This document shows positions 19,366-28,736 of a stretch of DNA of 64,000 nt, piece after piece. Below the pieces are notes generated by a model. It was given only the letters and a program-made list of their open reading frames with translations. It did not search any database and was not told the DNA's origin. Source of the DNA: Chengkuizengella axinellae (GTDB lineage Bacteria; Bacillota; Bacilli; Paenibacillales; KCTC-33759). Where the stretch lies: positions 620,001 to 684,000 of the forward strand of contig NZ_JAVAMP010000001.1 in the NCBI RefSeq assembly GCF_030730905.1. The letters run 5' to 3'. The position numbers and the translations under genes are program-made. Every line of letters starts with the position of its first letter. Positions within the stretch are counted from its first letter, which is position 1.

Positions 19366-19437
19366 AGGAATATGAATAACATGAAACAAGCTTATATTTG
19401 TAGTAAAGTAAAATATTCATTGTAGGAGGTTTATTGT

Positions 19438-20418
19438 ATGGAACCAATAGTAATTTATTTAGTATTAGGTGCTTTAATTGTTATTGTACTATCGCTTTTT
19501 CTTAGTTTTGTACCCATTATGCTTTGGATATCAGCACTTGCATCAGGGGTTCGAATCGGAATTTTCACCTTAGTAGCGATGAGGTTTCGTAGGGTTATAC
19601 CAAGTCGAATTGTGAATCCAATGATTAAGGCAACAAAAGCAGGATTAGGTTTATCCATTGATCAGTTGGAAAGTCATTATTTAGCAGGGGGTAACGTAGA
19701 CCGAGTTGTAAATGCGTTAATCGCAGCACAAAGAGCCAATATTGATTTAGTATTTGAAAGAGCAGCAGCTATTGATTTAGCAGGACGAGATGTGCTGACA
19801 GCAGTTCAGATGAGTGTTAATCCAAAGGTAATCGAAACTCCGATTGTCGCAGCAGTTGCTAAAGATGGTATTGAGGTTAAAGTTAGAGCACGTGTAACAG
19901 TAAGAGCTAACATTGATCGATTAGTTGGTGGTGCAGGTGAAGAAACAATTATCGCCAGAGTTGGTGAAGGGATTGTTACAACAGTAGGTTCTGCTGGATC
20001 TCATAAAGATACTCTGGAAAATCCAGATACGATATCAAGGTTAGTTTTAGAAAAAGGTTTAGATTCTGGTACTGCTTTTGAAATTTTATCTATTGATATC
20101 GCTGATGTGGATGTAGGTAAAAATATTGGTGCAAACCTTCAGACAGAACAGGCAGAAGCAGATAAACAAATCGCACAAGCCAAAGCTGAAGAGCGCCGTG
20201 CAATGGCTGTAGCAACAGAACAAGAAATGAAAGCGAAAGTAGAGGAAATGAGAGCGAAAGTAGTTGAAGCCGAATCTAAAGTACCTCTTGCAATGGCAGA
20301 CGCATTAAGAGAAGGAAAACTTGGTGTAATGGATTATATGAATTTGAAAAATATAGATGCTGATACAAACATGCGTGAATCTTTTGGCAAATCTACTGAT
20401 CCTGATCAAACGGAGTGA
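19438..20418 (+). CDS. floA: Flotillin-like protein FloA
   Basis: This 326-residue SPFH-type scaffold of functional membrane microdomains has an N-terminal membrane segment (about residues 5-30), an SPFH core with [22 protein letters not shown], and an Ala/Glu-rich coiled coil at about 235-290 ([19 protein letters not shown]). The ribosome site TAGGAGG lies 8 bases before the ATG. It is expected to act with the NfeD protein encoded just upstream, in envelope stress and lipid raft organisation. Length is close to the 331 residues of B. subtilis FloA. Confidence 0.95.
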   Translation: MEPIVIYLVLGALIVIVLSLFLSFVPIMLWISALASGVRIGIFTLVAMRFRRVIPSRIVNPMIKATKAGLGLSIDQLESHYLAGGNVDRVVNALIAAQRANIDLVFERAAAIDLAGRDVLTAVQMSVNPKVIETPIVAAVAKDGIEVKVRARVTVRANIDRLVGGAGEETIIARVGEGIVTTVGSAGSHKDTLENPDTISRLVLEKGLDSGTAFEILSIDIADVDVGKNIGANLQTEQAEADKQIAQAKAEERRAMAVATEQEMKAKVEEMRAKVVEAESKVPLAMADALREGKLGVMDYMNLKNIDADTNMRESFGKSTDPDQTE

Positions 20419-20424
20419 TGAAAC

Positions 20425-20844
20425 ATGGAGTTATTCATTTCCATCATAGCATTTTTTGTTATTAGTTCCCTTTTTAATCATTTTAAAAAGCAGGCGCAAT
20501 CAAATAGAATGCCTTCATTTGATGGTTCAGACCATGATGATGAGCCGCTTGAGATGGATAAAACTCGAGCAGCAGAGAAGACTGTTATTATTGAGCAAAG
20601 AGAGCGACCACGCTCTTTTAATACAGTAGAGCGAGATGCAGCAAAAAATGTATTAGATTATCAAACTTCGAGAAGTGGATTTTCAGATGTAAATACCGAT
20701 AAAACAAGCAATATAACTACAAAGAAGCAAAAAACTACAGAGGATCATCGTATGAATCCTAATCAAGCTATACAAGGGATGATGTGGTCTGAGGTATTTG
20801 GCCCGCCAAGAGCTAAAAAACCTTATAGATACCCACAAAAGTGA
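20425..20844 (+). CDS. Small membrane-anchored protein of unknown function (yqfB position)
   Basis: This 139-residue protein starts 6 bases after floA. One hydrophobic helix (residues 2-17, LFISIIAFFVISSLF) is followed by a charged, probably disordered cytoplasmic region and a C-terminal block (NQAIQGMMWSEVFGPPRAKKP). It takes the place of yqfB in the B. subtilis operon, but I do not recognise homology to YqfB. Position and likely co-transcription suggest a role with FloA or NfeD; that is inference. The final codons (ending YPQK) are partly repeated in the noncoding DNA 300 bases downstream. Confidence 0.7.
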   Translation: MELFISIIAFFVISSLFNHFKKQAQSNRMPSFDGSDHDDEPLEMDKTRAAEKTVIIEQRERPRSFNTVERDAAKNVLDYQTSRSGFSDVNTDKTSNITTKKQKTTEDHRMNPNQAIQGMMWSEVFGPPRAKKPYRYPQK

Positions 20845-21322
20845 AGTGAAGCTATGTAGCATAGACCTATAAGAAACCTTCTATGATAGTCCCAGTTCAA
20901 GAAACAATAAAAAAATAGAGGAGGCTGGGACATAAGTTGAAATCTAGCTGGTTTTTGTACAATAAGCATAATTAAAACCGCATGAAATCAAGGTTTATAA
21001 ATTTGATTTCATGCGGTTTATTCATTTTTGCTGGGTTTTGTCCCAGCCTCTCTATTTTTTTTTATAACTTGTGAACGGTTAAGTTTACAAATTCAATGTT
21101 TCACATAAATAACATTGTACCCCTTAAAATACCCACAAAAGTGACCCTAAGCTTCCAAAGTTTATGCTACAAGAATAAACTGCTGCATCAATGTAACACC
21201 TCTATTCTCACACTCACTGAAAACAAGATTCTCTATATCTTATGTCATAAAACTTCATTTCATATCATATCGATTTGTATATGGTTATAGTTGTGTGCTG
21301 ACCCTTTTAAAGGAGGGGCTTT
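20845..21322. other. Gene-free stretch before yqfC
   Basis: This 478-bp gap contains the nested inverted-repeat element at 20909-21063. At 21129-21144 there is a 16-bp copy (ATACCCACAAAAGTGA) of the end of the preceding gene at 20829-20844. The remainder has no convincing open frame. The yqfC promoter, which is sigma-E-dependent in B. subtilis, should lie near 21250-21300, but I cannot place it confidently. Confidence 0.6.
20909..21063. repeat. MITE-like nested inverted repeat (GAGGCTGGGACA type)
   Basis: The outer arms 20909-20932 and 21040-21063 pair over 23-24 bp with a single-base indel (…TAGAG-GAGGCTGGGACA and its complement). The inner arms 20975-20991 and 21003-21019 are a perfect 17-bp pair (AAACCGCATGAAATCAA). 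The outer sequence, with GGCTGGGACA next to an A/T run, resembles short dispersed intergenic repeats seen in other Firmicutes. No coding capacity is visible. Confidence 0.75.
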
Positions 21323-21610
21323 ATGAGCCGCATTAAAAAAAAGCTGCGAAAATTCACAGCAAACGTTCTTGATTTGCCAAAAGACGTCATTTTTGATTTG
21401 CCCAGGATAACAATGATCGGAAACATGCAGTTGTATGTGGAAAATCATAGAGGTGTCGTTCAATTTACAACAGATAAATTAACGTTGAAGTTGAGTGTCG
21501 GCCATTTAGAAATAATAGGTAAAGATCTTGTGATTAGAGCAATTTTATCAGAGGAAGTATTCATTGAAGGTGTTGTAGAAGATGTGAAATACATTCAGAA
21601 GGATGTATAG
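21323..21610 (+). CDS. yqfC: Sporulation protein YqfC
   Basis: This 95-residue YabP/YqfC-family protein belongs to a family expressed in the mother cell under sigma-E in B. subtilis. LDLPKDVIFDLPRITMIGNMQ and the central VENHRGVVQF are characteristic. AAAGGAGGGG lies before the ATG. The last bases overlap an earlier in-frame start of yqfD, and the two genes are coupled. Its presence is evidence of a spore former. Confidence 0.9.
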   Translation: MSRIKKKLRKFTANVLDLPKDVIFDLPRITMIGNMQLYVENHRGVVQFTTDKLTLKLSVGHLEIIGKDLVIRAILSEEVFIEGVVEDVKYIQKDV

Positions 21611-21629
21611 TTTATTAGGGGGGAGAACG

Positions 21630-22826
21630 GTGCGGTACCAACTTATTACGTATTTAAGAGGTCATGTTAAACTTAAAGTAAGAGGAGAAACGATTGAAAG
21701 TCTTTTAAATGAACTAATTCAATTTAAAATAAAAATTTGGAATGTAAAAAGATTATCAGAAGGTATGCTTGAGTTTCACATCCATCTTAACGATTTTTTC
21801 AAACTTCGTCCGCTTTTAAAAAAGACAGGCTGTAGAATGACAGTTGTAAAACGATATGGAGCTCCGTTTTTTCTGAACAAGATCATGAAGAGACAATTTT
21901 TCATTTCAGGTATAGCTCTGTTTTTAGCAGGAATTTTCATATTATCTACTTTGATATGGAATGTAGAGGTTATTGGGAATGAAAGATTAACATCTGAGGA
22001 TATTTTGGAGGAAGCCGAAGACTTAGGTCTTTATAAATATCAATTTAAATTTAAAATGGACAACTTGGATTTAATTGCAAAGGAATTGACAAAAAGATTG
22101 CCTGAAACCAGCTGGGTTGGAGTTGAATTGAAGGGTACCAAAATTCAAATTAAAGTAGTGGAATCAACGATACCCGAGGAAGAGCCCTTATACAATCCAA
22201 GAAACTTAATCTCTACTTCTGATGCAATTATTACAAAGATATTTGCCGAACAAGGAAATCCTATGGTAAAAGTAAATCATCGTGTAAAAAAAGGAGATAT
22301 CCTTATCTCAGGGGTATTAGGAGATGAGGAAAATCAAGAAATTGTAGTTGCTAAAGGAGAGGTTAAAGGTCTTGTATGGTATGAATATAATTTGAAAATT
22401 CCTCTAAAACAAGAAGTGAAGATCTATACTGGAAACGTAAAGGACAGAAAATATTTGGTGCTCGGAAATCGAGCCATTAAAATAAACGGTTTTGGGGATT
22501 TGGAATTTAGCAGTTTTGAGAACCAACTGTCTAGGCACATGCTTAGTTGGAGGGAATATCCTTTACATATCGGCTGGATAGATGAAAAGGTGCTGGAATC
22601 TAATTTAATGGAAAGAAATCTGAGTATTGAGGAAGCAAAAGCTGTTGGTATACAGCAAGCAAAGTCAGATATTCTTTTTAATACAGGAATCGAAACTGCA
22701 ATTGTAGAGGAAAATATAATCGAAGCTGATGAAAAAGATGGGATGATTTATATGCAAATCCTGTTTGAAGTAGAACAGAATATTACAACAGAACAACCTA
22801 TTACTGAATTTAATGAAATATTTTAG
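21630..22826 (+). CDS. yqfD: Sporulation protein YqfD
   Basis: This protein of about 398 residues is homologous to the stage IV sporulation protein YqfD. It has an N-terminal cytoplasmic domain, one membrane helix near residues 90-112 (FFISGIALFLAGIFILSTLIW) and a large extracytoplasmic domain containing ETSWVGVELKGTKI and a C-terminal repeat region. The GTG at 21630 is preferred because GGGGGGAG lies 5-12 bases upstream; an ATG at 21603 would overlap yqfC and lacks such a site. It is expected in the forespore engulfment stage together with yqfC. Confidence 0.9.
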   Translation: MRYQLITYLRGHVKLKVRGETIESLLNELIQFKIKIWNVKRLSEGMLEFHIHLNDFFKLRPLLKKTGCRMTVVKRYGAPFFLNKIMKRQFFISGIALFLAGIFILSTLIWNVEVIGNERLTSEDILEEAEDLGLYKYQFKFKMDNLDLIAKELTKRLPETSWVGVELKGTKIQIKVVESTIPEEEPLYNPRNLISTSDAIITKIFAEQGNPMVKVNHRVKKGDILISGVLGDEENQEIVVAKGEVKGLVWYEYNLKIPLKQEVKIYTGNVKDRKYLVLGNRAIKINGFGDLEFSSFENQLSRHMLSWREYPLHIGWIDEKVLESNLMERNLSIEEAKAVGIQQAKSDILFNTGIETAIVEENIIEADEKDGMIYMQILFEVEQNITTEQPITEFNEIF

Positions 22827-22987
22827 AAGATATTGTTGCATTCTTCTACAGTTATCAGATACACTTGGACATATAGGGATTTAAGAATTTAATTTACATT
22901 TACATCAATAGTTGACTTCATGAAACAATCATGAAACAACCTATAGGTATTGAGACATTTAACAATTACTTAAGGAGTATGAGGTAT

Positions 22988-23956
22988 TTGATTGAACATA
23001 AAAATAAAGAAACCATAACATTGCGAGATACTGCTGAAGGGTTATCATTGTTTGGACCCCACGATAAGTTTTTGAAAATCATAGAACAACATAGTGATTC
23101 CAAAATTTTTTCAAGGGAAGCAGAGATTGTTATTGAAGGAAATGCTGATGAAGTTGCATATTTGAAGCACTTGTTTGTGGTTCTGCTTGAATTAATCCGA
23201 GGTGGATATACTCTTTCTGAGAGAGATGTATTGTATGCGCTTGAATTAGCCAAAAAATTCCAAGCAGATCAGCTGCTTGAGTTATATAAAAGTGAGGTTA
23301 CAACAACTTTTAAGGGGAAACCCATTCATATTAAGACCATTGGACAAAATCATTACGTATCTGCGATTAAAAAGAAGGATATCGTTTTTGGTATCGGTCC
23401 AGCTGGTACTGGAAAAACTTATCTTGCAGTTGCTTTAGCGGTTAAAGCTTTAAAAATTGGTGATGTGAAAAGAATTATACTCACCCGCCCTGCTGTAGAA
23501 GCCGGTGAGAGTTTGGGTTTTTTACCAGGGGATCTTCAAGAAAAGGTGGACCCATATTTAAGACCTTTATACGATGCGCTGCATGATATTTTAGGCGCAG
23601 ATCAAGTTGCGAAAGCATTGGAACGAGGCATTATTGAAATCGCTCCATTAGCATATATGAGAGGGCGTACATTAGATGATTCATTCATCATATTGGATGA
23701 GGCTCAAAATACAACTCCTGAACAAATGAAAATGTTTTTAACCAGACTTGGATTTGGTTCCAAAATGGTGATTACAGGGGATAGAACTCAAATTGATTTA
23801 CCAAGAGGAAAAAATTCTGGCTTAATTGAAGCAGAGAACATATTAAGCAACATTGAGGAAATTGGAATGATTCACTTTAATGAACAAGATGTTATTCGCC
23901 ATTCCTTAGTACAGCAAATTATTGTAGCCTATCAAGACTATACGAATAAGGAATAA
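22988..23956 (+). CDS. phoH: PhoH family ATPase
   Basis: This is a P-loop ATPase of the PhoH family, with Walker A GPAGTGKTYLA (about residue 135), the conserved RPAVEAGESLGFLPGD and the Walker B-like FIILDEAQN. The family acts in RNA metabolism or phosphate starvation; its exact role is uncertain. I prefer the TTG at 22988 because TAAGGAG lies 11 bases before it. This gives 322 residues, close to the 319 of B. subtilis PhoH, with the N terminus just ahead of the conserved GLSLFGPHD. An ATG at 22931 is in frame but has no ribosome site. ybeY is two genes downstream, a common pairing. Confidence 0.93.
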   Translation: MIEHKNKETITLRDTAEGLSLFGPHDKFLKIIEQHSDSKIFSREAEIVIEGNADEVAYLKHLFVVLLELIRGGYTLSERDVLYALELAKKFQADQLLELYKSEVTTTFKGKPIHIKTIGQNHYVSAIKKKDIVFGIGPAGTGKTYLAVALAVKALKIGDVKRIILTRPAVEAGESLGFLPGDLQEKVDPYLRPLYDALHDILGADQVAKALERGIIEIAPLAYMRGRTLDDSFIILDEAQNTTPEQMKMFLTRLGFGSKMVITGDRTQIDLPRGKNSGLIEAENILSNIEEIGMIHFNEQDVIRHSLVQQIIVAYQDYTNKE

Positions 23957-23973
23957 GAGGGGCTGAACATTTC

Positions 23974-26082
23974 ATGATTTTTACAAAATCCAGTGATAAA
24001 AAACAAGCCTTTATCAACGGTTGGAAGCAGAGTAAACTTGTGAGGTTATTTCTTTACCTCACTTTAGTATTAGTTTTCTTTTTTTCAGTCTTTCAACATT
24101 TGATTGTACCGAATAATAATTCGGGAGTTGCTGATAATGAGAAGGAGTCCATTCAAGATACACCTGTTTATGTTCAGCATTCTATTCATTCATTGGATTT
24201 TTTAGATCGTATTTTTGATAAACTAGAACAAATTAATATTGACGCTAGCTTAACAGATGAAGTAAAAACGGAAATATATAGTGTGTATTTCTCACAAGAA
24301 TATGATGCTTTTGTTGAGGATAATGTTAAGTTGTTAATGGAATCTGAGGAATCTGAAGATTCTTTTAACGTATCTTTAATACAGGAAATAGAAAAGCAGT
24401 ATATAGATCAGCAATACACTTTTCCTGTTGAAGCCTTTTTTAAACTCCCTCGTTTATCTCAAGCCGAAGTGATCAAGATGAGGCCGGTTGCAGAAAGTAT
24501 TGTGTCTAATTTAATGAAAGAGCAGATTGAGGATGCAAGTGTCATTCGTGGAAAAGTGGCTGAAATGGTCAATGCATCAAATTTAAGCGACGATGATTCT
24601 AGAATACTTGTTACTGAAATTGTAAGATATAGTATTTTTCCTAATTATTTTTATGATGCTGTAGCAACTCAAGATGCTATGTCTGCCACTGATACTGCAG
24701 AAACAAACTATTGGCAGATTGTCGGGTTGTCTATCTTAGTCATTTTATTTACTGCATTTCTGTATATGTATATAAGACAGAGCAAATTGCAGCTTCATAA
24801 TAATAATGTGCAATTGTTGATGTTGGTCTTTATATTTATCATAAATATTTTAGGAATGAAGATTGTTGCTTTAGGACAAAGTCTTGATTATCCATACCTA
24901 GGATTTTTAGCGCCAGTAGCAATGGGGAGTATGTTAATTGCTATTTTGCTGGATTACAAACTTGCATTTATTAGTTCTATTTTGTTCAGCTTATTAGCCA
25001 GCATCATTTTTAATTTTGAAAATCCAGATGTACTATTTGATTACAGATATGGTTTAGTTGCATCGGTAATTAGTTTTACATCTATTTTTGCAGTCCATAA
25101 AGCCAGTCAGAGATCTAGTATATTGAAGGCAGGCATATTTATTGCCTTAGTGGAATGTTTAAGCATTGCTTCTATATTTTTGCTTACAGATGAGAATAAT
25201 ATTACAACCTTTGTGTTATCTATGACCTTTGCTCTTATGAATGGTTTGTTAACAGCAGTATTTGTCATAGGCATACTTCCATTTTTTGAAGTCTCTTTTG
25301 GAATACTTTCTTCTGTCAAATTAGTGGAATTGTCTAATCCTAATCACCCAATGTTGAGAAAGCTGTTGACTGAAACACCTGGTACATATCACCATAGTGT
25401 GATGGTTGCTAATCTGTCAGAAGCGGCTGCAGAATCGATTGGAGCAAATGGTTTATTGTGTAGAGTGGGTTCGTTCTATCATGATGTTGGGAAAACGAAA
25501 CGTCCAAATTATTTTATTGAAAATCAAATTAATAGTGAAAATCCACATGATACGATTGATCCGGATTTAAGCAAATCGATTATTATAGCTCACGCAAGAG
25601 ATGGGGTTGAAATGTTAAAAGAACATAAAATGCCTAAACCTATTTGTGATATTGCTGAACAGCATCATGGAACAACTTTACTTAAGTATTTTTATCATAA
25701 AGCGAAAAAACAACAGGAATTGTCTGGAGAGTTTGAGGAAGAAATTCAAGAATCAGATTTTCGATATCCTGGACCAAAAGCACAATTTAAAGAAGCAGCA
25801 ATCGTAGGTTTATGTGATTGTGTTGAGGCAGCGGTTCGATCATTGTCAAACCCTACAATGGATCAAATCAACACGATGGTAGATAAGATTATAAAAGATC
25901 GTTTAGAAGACCAGCAGCTTAATGAATGTGACCTAACACTCAAAGAAATTGATACAATAGCTAAAACATTAAAAGAAACTTTATTAGGTATTTTTCATTC
26001 AAGGATTGAATATCCTGAATTGCCAAGTCGAGACAATGATAAAAAAGGAGTCACTAAAGATGAAGCTACAGTTAGCATGTAG
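23974..26082 (+). CDS. pgpH: Cyclic-di-AMP phosphodiesterase PgpH (7TM-HD)
   Basis: This 702-residue membrane protein has an N-terminal helix (about 22-42), an extracytoplasmic 7TMR-HDED domain, seven membrane helices at about 245-460 and a cytoplasmic HD domain with YHHSVMVANL and FYHDVGKTKRP. The HD catalytic residues are intact. PgpH hydrolyses c-di-AMP to pApA and so tunes potassium and osmolyte transport. GAGGGG lies 11 bases before the ATG. The 3' end overlaps ybeY by 23 bases. This is the same order as yqfF-ybeY in B. subtilis. Confidence 0.95.
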   Translation: MIFTKSSDKKQAFINGWKQSKLVRLFLYLTLVLVFFFSVFQHLIVPNNNSGVADNEKESIQDTPVYVQHSIHSLDFLDRIFDKLEQINIDASLTDEVKTEIYSVYFSQEYDAFVEDNVKLLMESEESEDSFNVSLIQEIEKQYIDQQYTFPVEAFFKLPRLSQAEVIKMRPVAESIVSNLMKEQIEDASVIRGKVAEMVNASNLSDDDSRILVTEIVRYSIFPNYFYDAVATQDAMSATDTAETNYWQIVGLSILVILFTAFLYMYIRQSKLQLHNNNVQLLMLVFIFIINILGMKIVALGQSLDYPYLGFLAPVAMGSMLIAILLDYKLAFISSILFSLLASIIFNFENPDVLFDYRYGLVASVISFTSIFAVHKASQRSSILKAGIFIALVECLSIASIFLLTDENNITTFVLSMTFALMNGLLTAVFVIGILPFFEVSFGILSSVKLVELSNPNHPMLRKLLTETPGTYHHSVMVANLSEAAAESIGANGLLCRVGSFYHDVGKTKRPNYFIENQINSENPHDTIDPDLSKSIIIAHARDGVEMLKEHKMPKPICDIAEQHHGTTLLKYFYHKAKKQQELSGEFEEEIQESDFRYPGPKAQFKEAAIVGLCDCVEAAVRSLSNPTMDQINTMVDKIIKDRLEDQQLNECDLTLKEIDTIAKTLKETLLGIFHSRIEYPELPSRDNDKKGVTKDEATVSM

Positions 26083-26554
26083 TAATGAGCAGAACGAAAT
26101 TGAAATATCGGATAAGTGGGTGGAAGAACTAGAAACAATACTGCAGATAGCAGGGAGTTTGGAAAACATTTCATCTGGCGAAGTGACACTTACTTTCGTT
26201 GATGATCAAACGATCCATCAATTAAATAAGGATTATCGGAACATCGATCGACCTACTGATGTGCTTTCCTTTGCTATGCAGGAGTCTTCCAATGAGGAGA
26301 CGGAGATTTTTTTTGACGAGGATATGGATATAGATGAGATTAGTAATGATATGCTGGGAGATATTATTATCTCCGTATCAACAGCGAAAAAACAAAGCAA
26401 AGAGTATGAACACTCCTTGCAAAGAGAGATCGGTTTTTTGTTTGTGCATGGATTTCTTCATTTAATTGGATACGATCATCAGGATGAACAATCTGAAAAA
26501 GAGATGTTTGATAAACAAGAAGCTATTTTGCAAGAAGCAGGATTAACAAGATGA
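26060..26554 (+). CDS. ybeY: rRNA maturation endonuclease YbeY
   Basis: This 164-residue metal-dependent RNase has the zinc motif HGFLHLIGYDH near residue 130 and the family segment RNIDRPTDVLSF. It matures the 16S rRNA 3' end and takes part in ribosome quality control. I chose the ATG at 26060 because AAAGGAG lies 10 bases before it, inside the end of pgpH; earlier in-frame starts lack ribosome sites. Its stop overlaps the ATG of dgkA (ATGA), so the genes are translationally coupled. A short acidic insert (FFDEDMDIDE) is seen in the middle. Confidence 0.95.
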   Translation: MKLQLACSNEQNEIEISDKWVEELETILQIAGSLENISSGEVTLTFVDDQTIHQLNKDYRNIDRPTDVLSFAMQESSNEETEIFFDEDMDIDEISNDMLGDIIISVSTAKKQSKEYEHSLQREIGFLFVHGFLHLIGYDHQDEQSEKEMFDKQEAILQEAGLTR

Positions 26555-27234
26555 CTCGATGGTTCCAAAGCTTTAGATATGCTTATGAAGGTTTGGTATA
26601 TGCGTATTCAACTCAAAAAAATATGAGGTTTCATTTTTTTGCGGGTGTGATCGCACTCATGCTAGCCCTTTATTTTGAATTGTCATATTTGGAAGTATTA
26701 TTTATTTGTTTAGTGACTTGTTTAGTGATTGTGATGGAATTACTCAATACAGCCATTGAGAAAACCATTGATTTAACGACTCAAGAAGTACATCCACTGG
26801 CTAAAATAGCTAAAGATGTTGCCGCAGCTGCTGTTCTAGTAACTGCGGTTTTTGCTGTGATTGTTGGCATTGTTATTTTTTATCATCCAATTCGTTTATG
26901 GATAGCTGGAGAATTTGTGAAACCTCATGAGCTCTCCGTTATAAGAATCATAGTTGTGCTTAATTTAGTGTTTTTATGTATAATGATTATTCAACATTCT
27001 ATTCTTAAAAAAATAAAGGTTATTGAAATCAACATCATATCAGCATTAAATGCTTCTGCACTTACGTTTGTTATACTCACTGACGTGACAAGCATTCAAA
27101 TCTTATTGACATGTTTTATATCTGTACTGGTCGCAATTGGATTGATAGGTCAAAAAAAGGTTAAACTTAACTCTATTTTGCTTGGTAGTTTTTTCGGTAT
27201 GGTAATGACAATGTTTATTTATTTTTTAGTATAG
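26551..27234 (+). CDS. dgkA: DgkA-type kinase with extra C-terminal membrane domain
   Basis: Residues 1 to about 120 are a complete prokaryotic diacylglycerol/undecaprenol kinase: FRYAYEGL, MRFHFFAG, a catalytic-region ELLNTAIEKTIDL and three membrane helices. In Gram-positive bacteria this enzyme phosphorylates undecaprenol to recycle the cell wall lipid carrier. Residues about 125-227 add roughly four hydrophobic helices not present in the 120-130 residue B. subtilis enzyme. No PAP2 phosphatase motif is visible in the extension, so its role is unknown. It overlaps ybeY and precedes cdd, the usual order. Confidence 0.9.
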   Translation: MTRWFQSFRYAYEGLVYAYSTQKNMRFHFFAGVIALMLALYFELSYLEVLFICLVTCLVIVMELLNTAIEKTIDLTTQEVHPLAKIAKDVAAAAVLVTAVFAVIVGIVIFYHPIRLWIAGEFVKPHELSVIRIIVVLNLVFLCIMIIQHSILKKIKVIEINIISALNASALTFVILTDVTSIQILLTCFISVLVAIGLIGQKKVKLNSILLGSFFGMVMTMFIYFLV

Positions 27235-27276
27235 GGTAAAGTAAAGAGAAGGTAGTTTATTTAAGGAGGAGAAGGT

Positions 27277-27666
27277 TTGGACAAGCAAACATTAATAAAT
27301 AAAGCTATAGAAGCAATGAATAGTGCCTATGCACCATATTCTAATTTTAAAGTTGGCGCAGCATTACTGAGTGAAGATGGAGAAATACATATAGGCTGTA
27401 ATGTAGAAAATGCTGCATATGGTCCAACGAACTGTGCTGAGAGAACGGCTATGTTTCGTGCTATTGCAGATGGATATAAACCAAAATCGTTTAAAGCAAT
27501 TGCAGTTGCAGGGGATACTGAAAATCCAATCAGTCCGTGTGGTGTATGCAGACAAGTATTGGTAGAATTATGCTCTGAACAAATGCCAGTTATATTAGTG
27601 AATTTAAAAGGTGATCAAACAGAAACGACTGTTGCAGAATTACTGCCAGGCGCATTTCATTTATAG
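27277..27666 (+). CDS. cdd: Cytidine deaminase
   Basis: This 129-residue zinc enzyme deaminates cytidine and deoxycytidine in pyrimidine salvage. The zinc site is complete: NCAERTA with the catalytic Glu near residue 55, and SPCGVCRQ with two Cys near 90. Length fits the tetrameric short form. The start is a TTG with AGGAGGAGAAGG just upstream. era follows 28 bases later in the conserved dgkA-cdd-era order. Confidence 0.95.
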   Translation: MDKQTLINKAIEAMNSAYAPYSNFKVGAALLSEDGEIHIGCNVENAAYGPTNCAERTAMFRAIADGYKPKSFKAIAVAGDTENPISPCGVCRQVLVELCSEQMPVILVNLKGDQTETTVAELLPGAFHL

Positions 27667-27694
27667 AGGTATTTAGGAGGAATTAGTAATCATT

Positions 27695-28591
27695 ATGAGT
27701 AAATCATATAAGTCGGGGTTTGTATCCATCATTGGTCGACCTAACGTAGGTAAATCTACATTTTTAAACCAAGTGATTGGACAGAAAATTGCCATCATGT
27801 CAGACAAACCTCAAACAACAAGAAATAAAATACATGGTGTATATACAAAAGATGATACACAAATCGTTTTTATGGATACGCCCGGAATTCATAAACCTAA
27901 GTCTAAATTAGGAAGGTTCATGCTAAGTATTGTAGAAAATGCATTAAGTGAAGTGGATGTCATTTTATTTGTGGTCGATGTAGAGCAAGGAATTGGAAAA
28001 GGGGATCGTTTTATTATAGAACAACTAAAATCGGTCAGAACTCCTGTCATTTTAGTGTTGAATAAAATTGATCTTGTGCATCCTGAGCAATTGCTTCCCA
28101 TCATTACTACATATAAAGATCTATATGAATTTTCAGAAATTGTTCCAATATCAGCAAAGATGGGGAATAATATTCAACCCCTCTTAGATCAAATTCGTAA
28201 AAATTTACCTGATGGTCCTCAATATTATCCTGAAGACCAAGTGACTGACCATCCCGAGCAGTTTATTTGTGCAGAATTAATACGCGAAAAATTGTTGGAG
28301 GTTACACGTGAGGAAGTCCCTCATTCTATAGCGGTTCAAATTGAGCAAATGAAACAAGATGATAATGGGGTTGTGCATATTTCTGCATTAATTTATGTTG
28401 AAAGAAAATCTCAAAAAGGGATCATTATTGGTAAGCATGGTTCTGTTTTGAAAGAGATAGGAAGAAAATCCAGACAGGATATGCAGAGATTGTTAGGTTC
28501 AAAAATTTTTCTAGAGCTTTGGGTAAAAGTTAAAAAAGACTGGCGCAACCAAGATATCGTACTTAAGGATTTAGGCTTTCATCACGAATAA
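27695..28591 (+). CDS. era: GTPase Era
   Basis: This 298-residue ribosome assembly GTPase binds the 3' end of 16S rRNA. It has G1 [10 protein letters not shown]3 DTPGIHKP, G4 NKID and G5 SAK, plus a C-terminal KH RNA-binding domain with [15 protein letters not shown] (about residue 245). AGGAGG lies upstream of the ATG. It works in the same 30S maturation pathway as YbeY, encoded three genes before. Confidence 0.96.
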   Translation: MSKSYKSGFVSIIGRPNVGKSTFLNQVIGQKIAIMSDKPQTTRNKIHGVYTKDDTQIVFMDTPGIHKPKSKLGRFMLSIVENALSEVDVILFVVDVEQGIGKGDRFIIEQLKSVRTPVILVLNKIDLVHPEQLLPIITTYKDLYEFSEIVPISAKMGNNIQPLLDQIRKNLPDGPQYYPEDQVTDHPEQFICAELIREKLLEVTREEVPHSIAVQIEQMKQDDNGVVHISALIYVERKSQKGIIIGKHGSVLKEIGRKSRQDMQRLLGSKIFLELWVKVKKDWRNQDIVLKDLGFHHE

Positions 28592-28736
28592 TTTTTAATG
28601 GAGTCGAGCGTTTTACACTTATCACCCATGAATATTTTTACTGGTATGAATTACTTCGGATATTCTGTTCATAAATGTTTAAGCTAATAAAGACATCAAT
28701 CATTTTACGACATAGCCACTGAAAGGAATGACTGCC

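Noticed and set aside
21250-21300. Sigma-E promoter for yqfC
   Set aside because: TCATATC and a weak TATATGGTT can be picked, but the match and spacing are too poor to report as a site.
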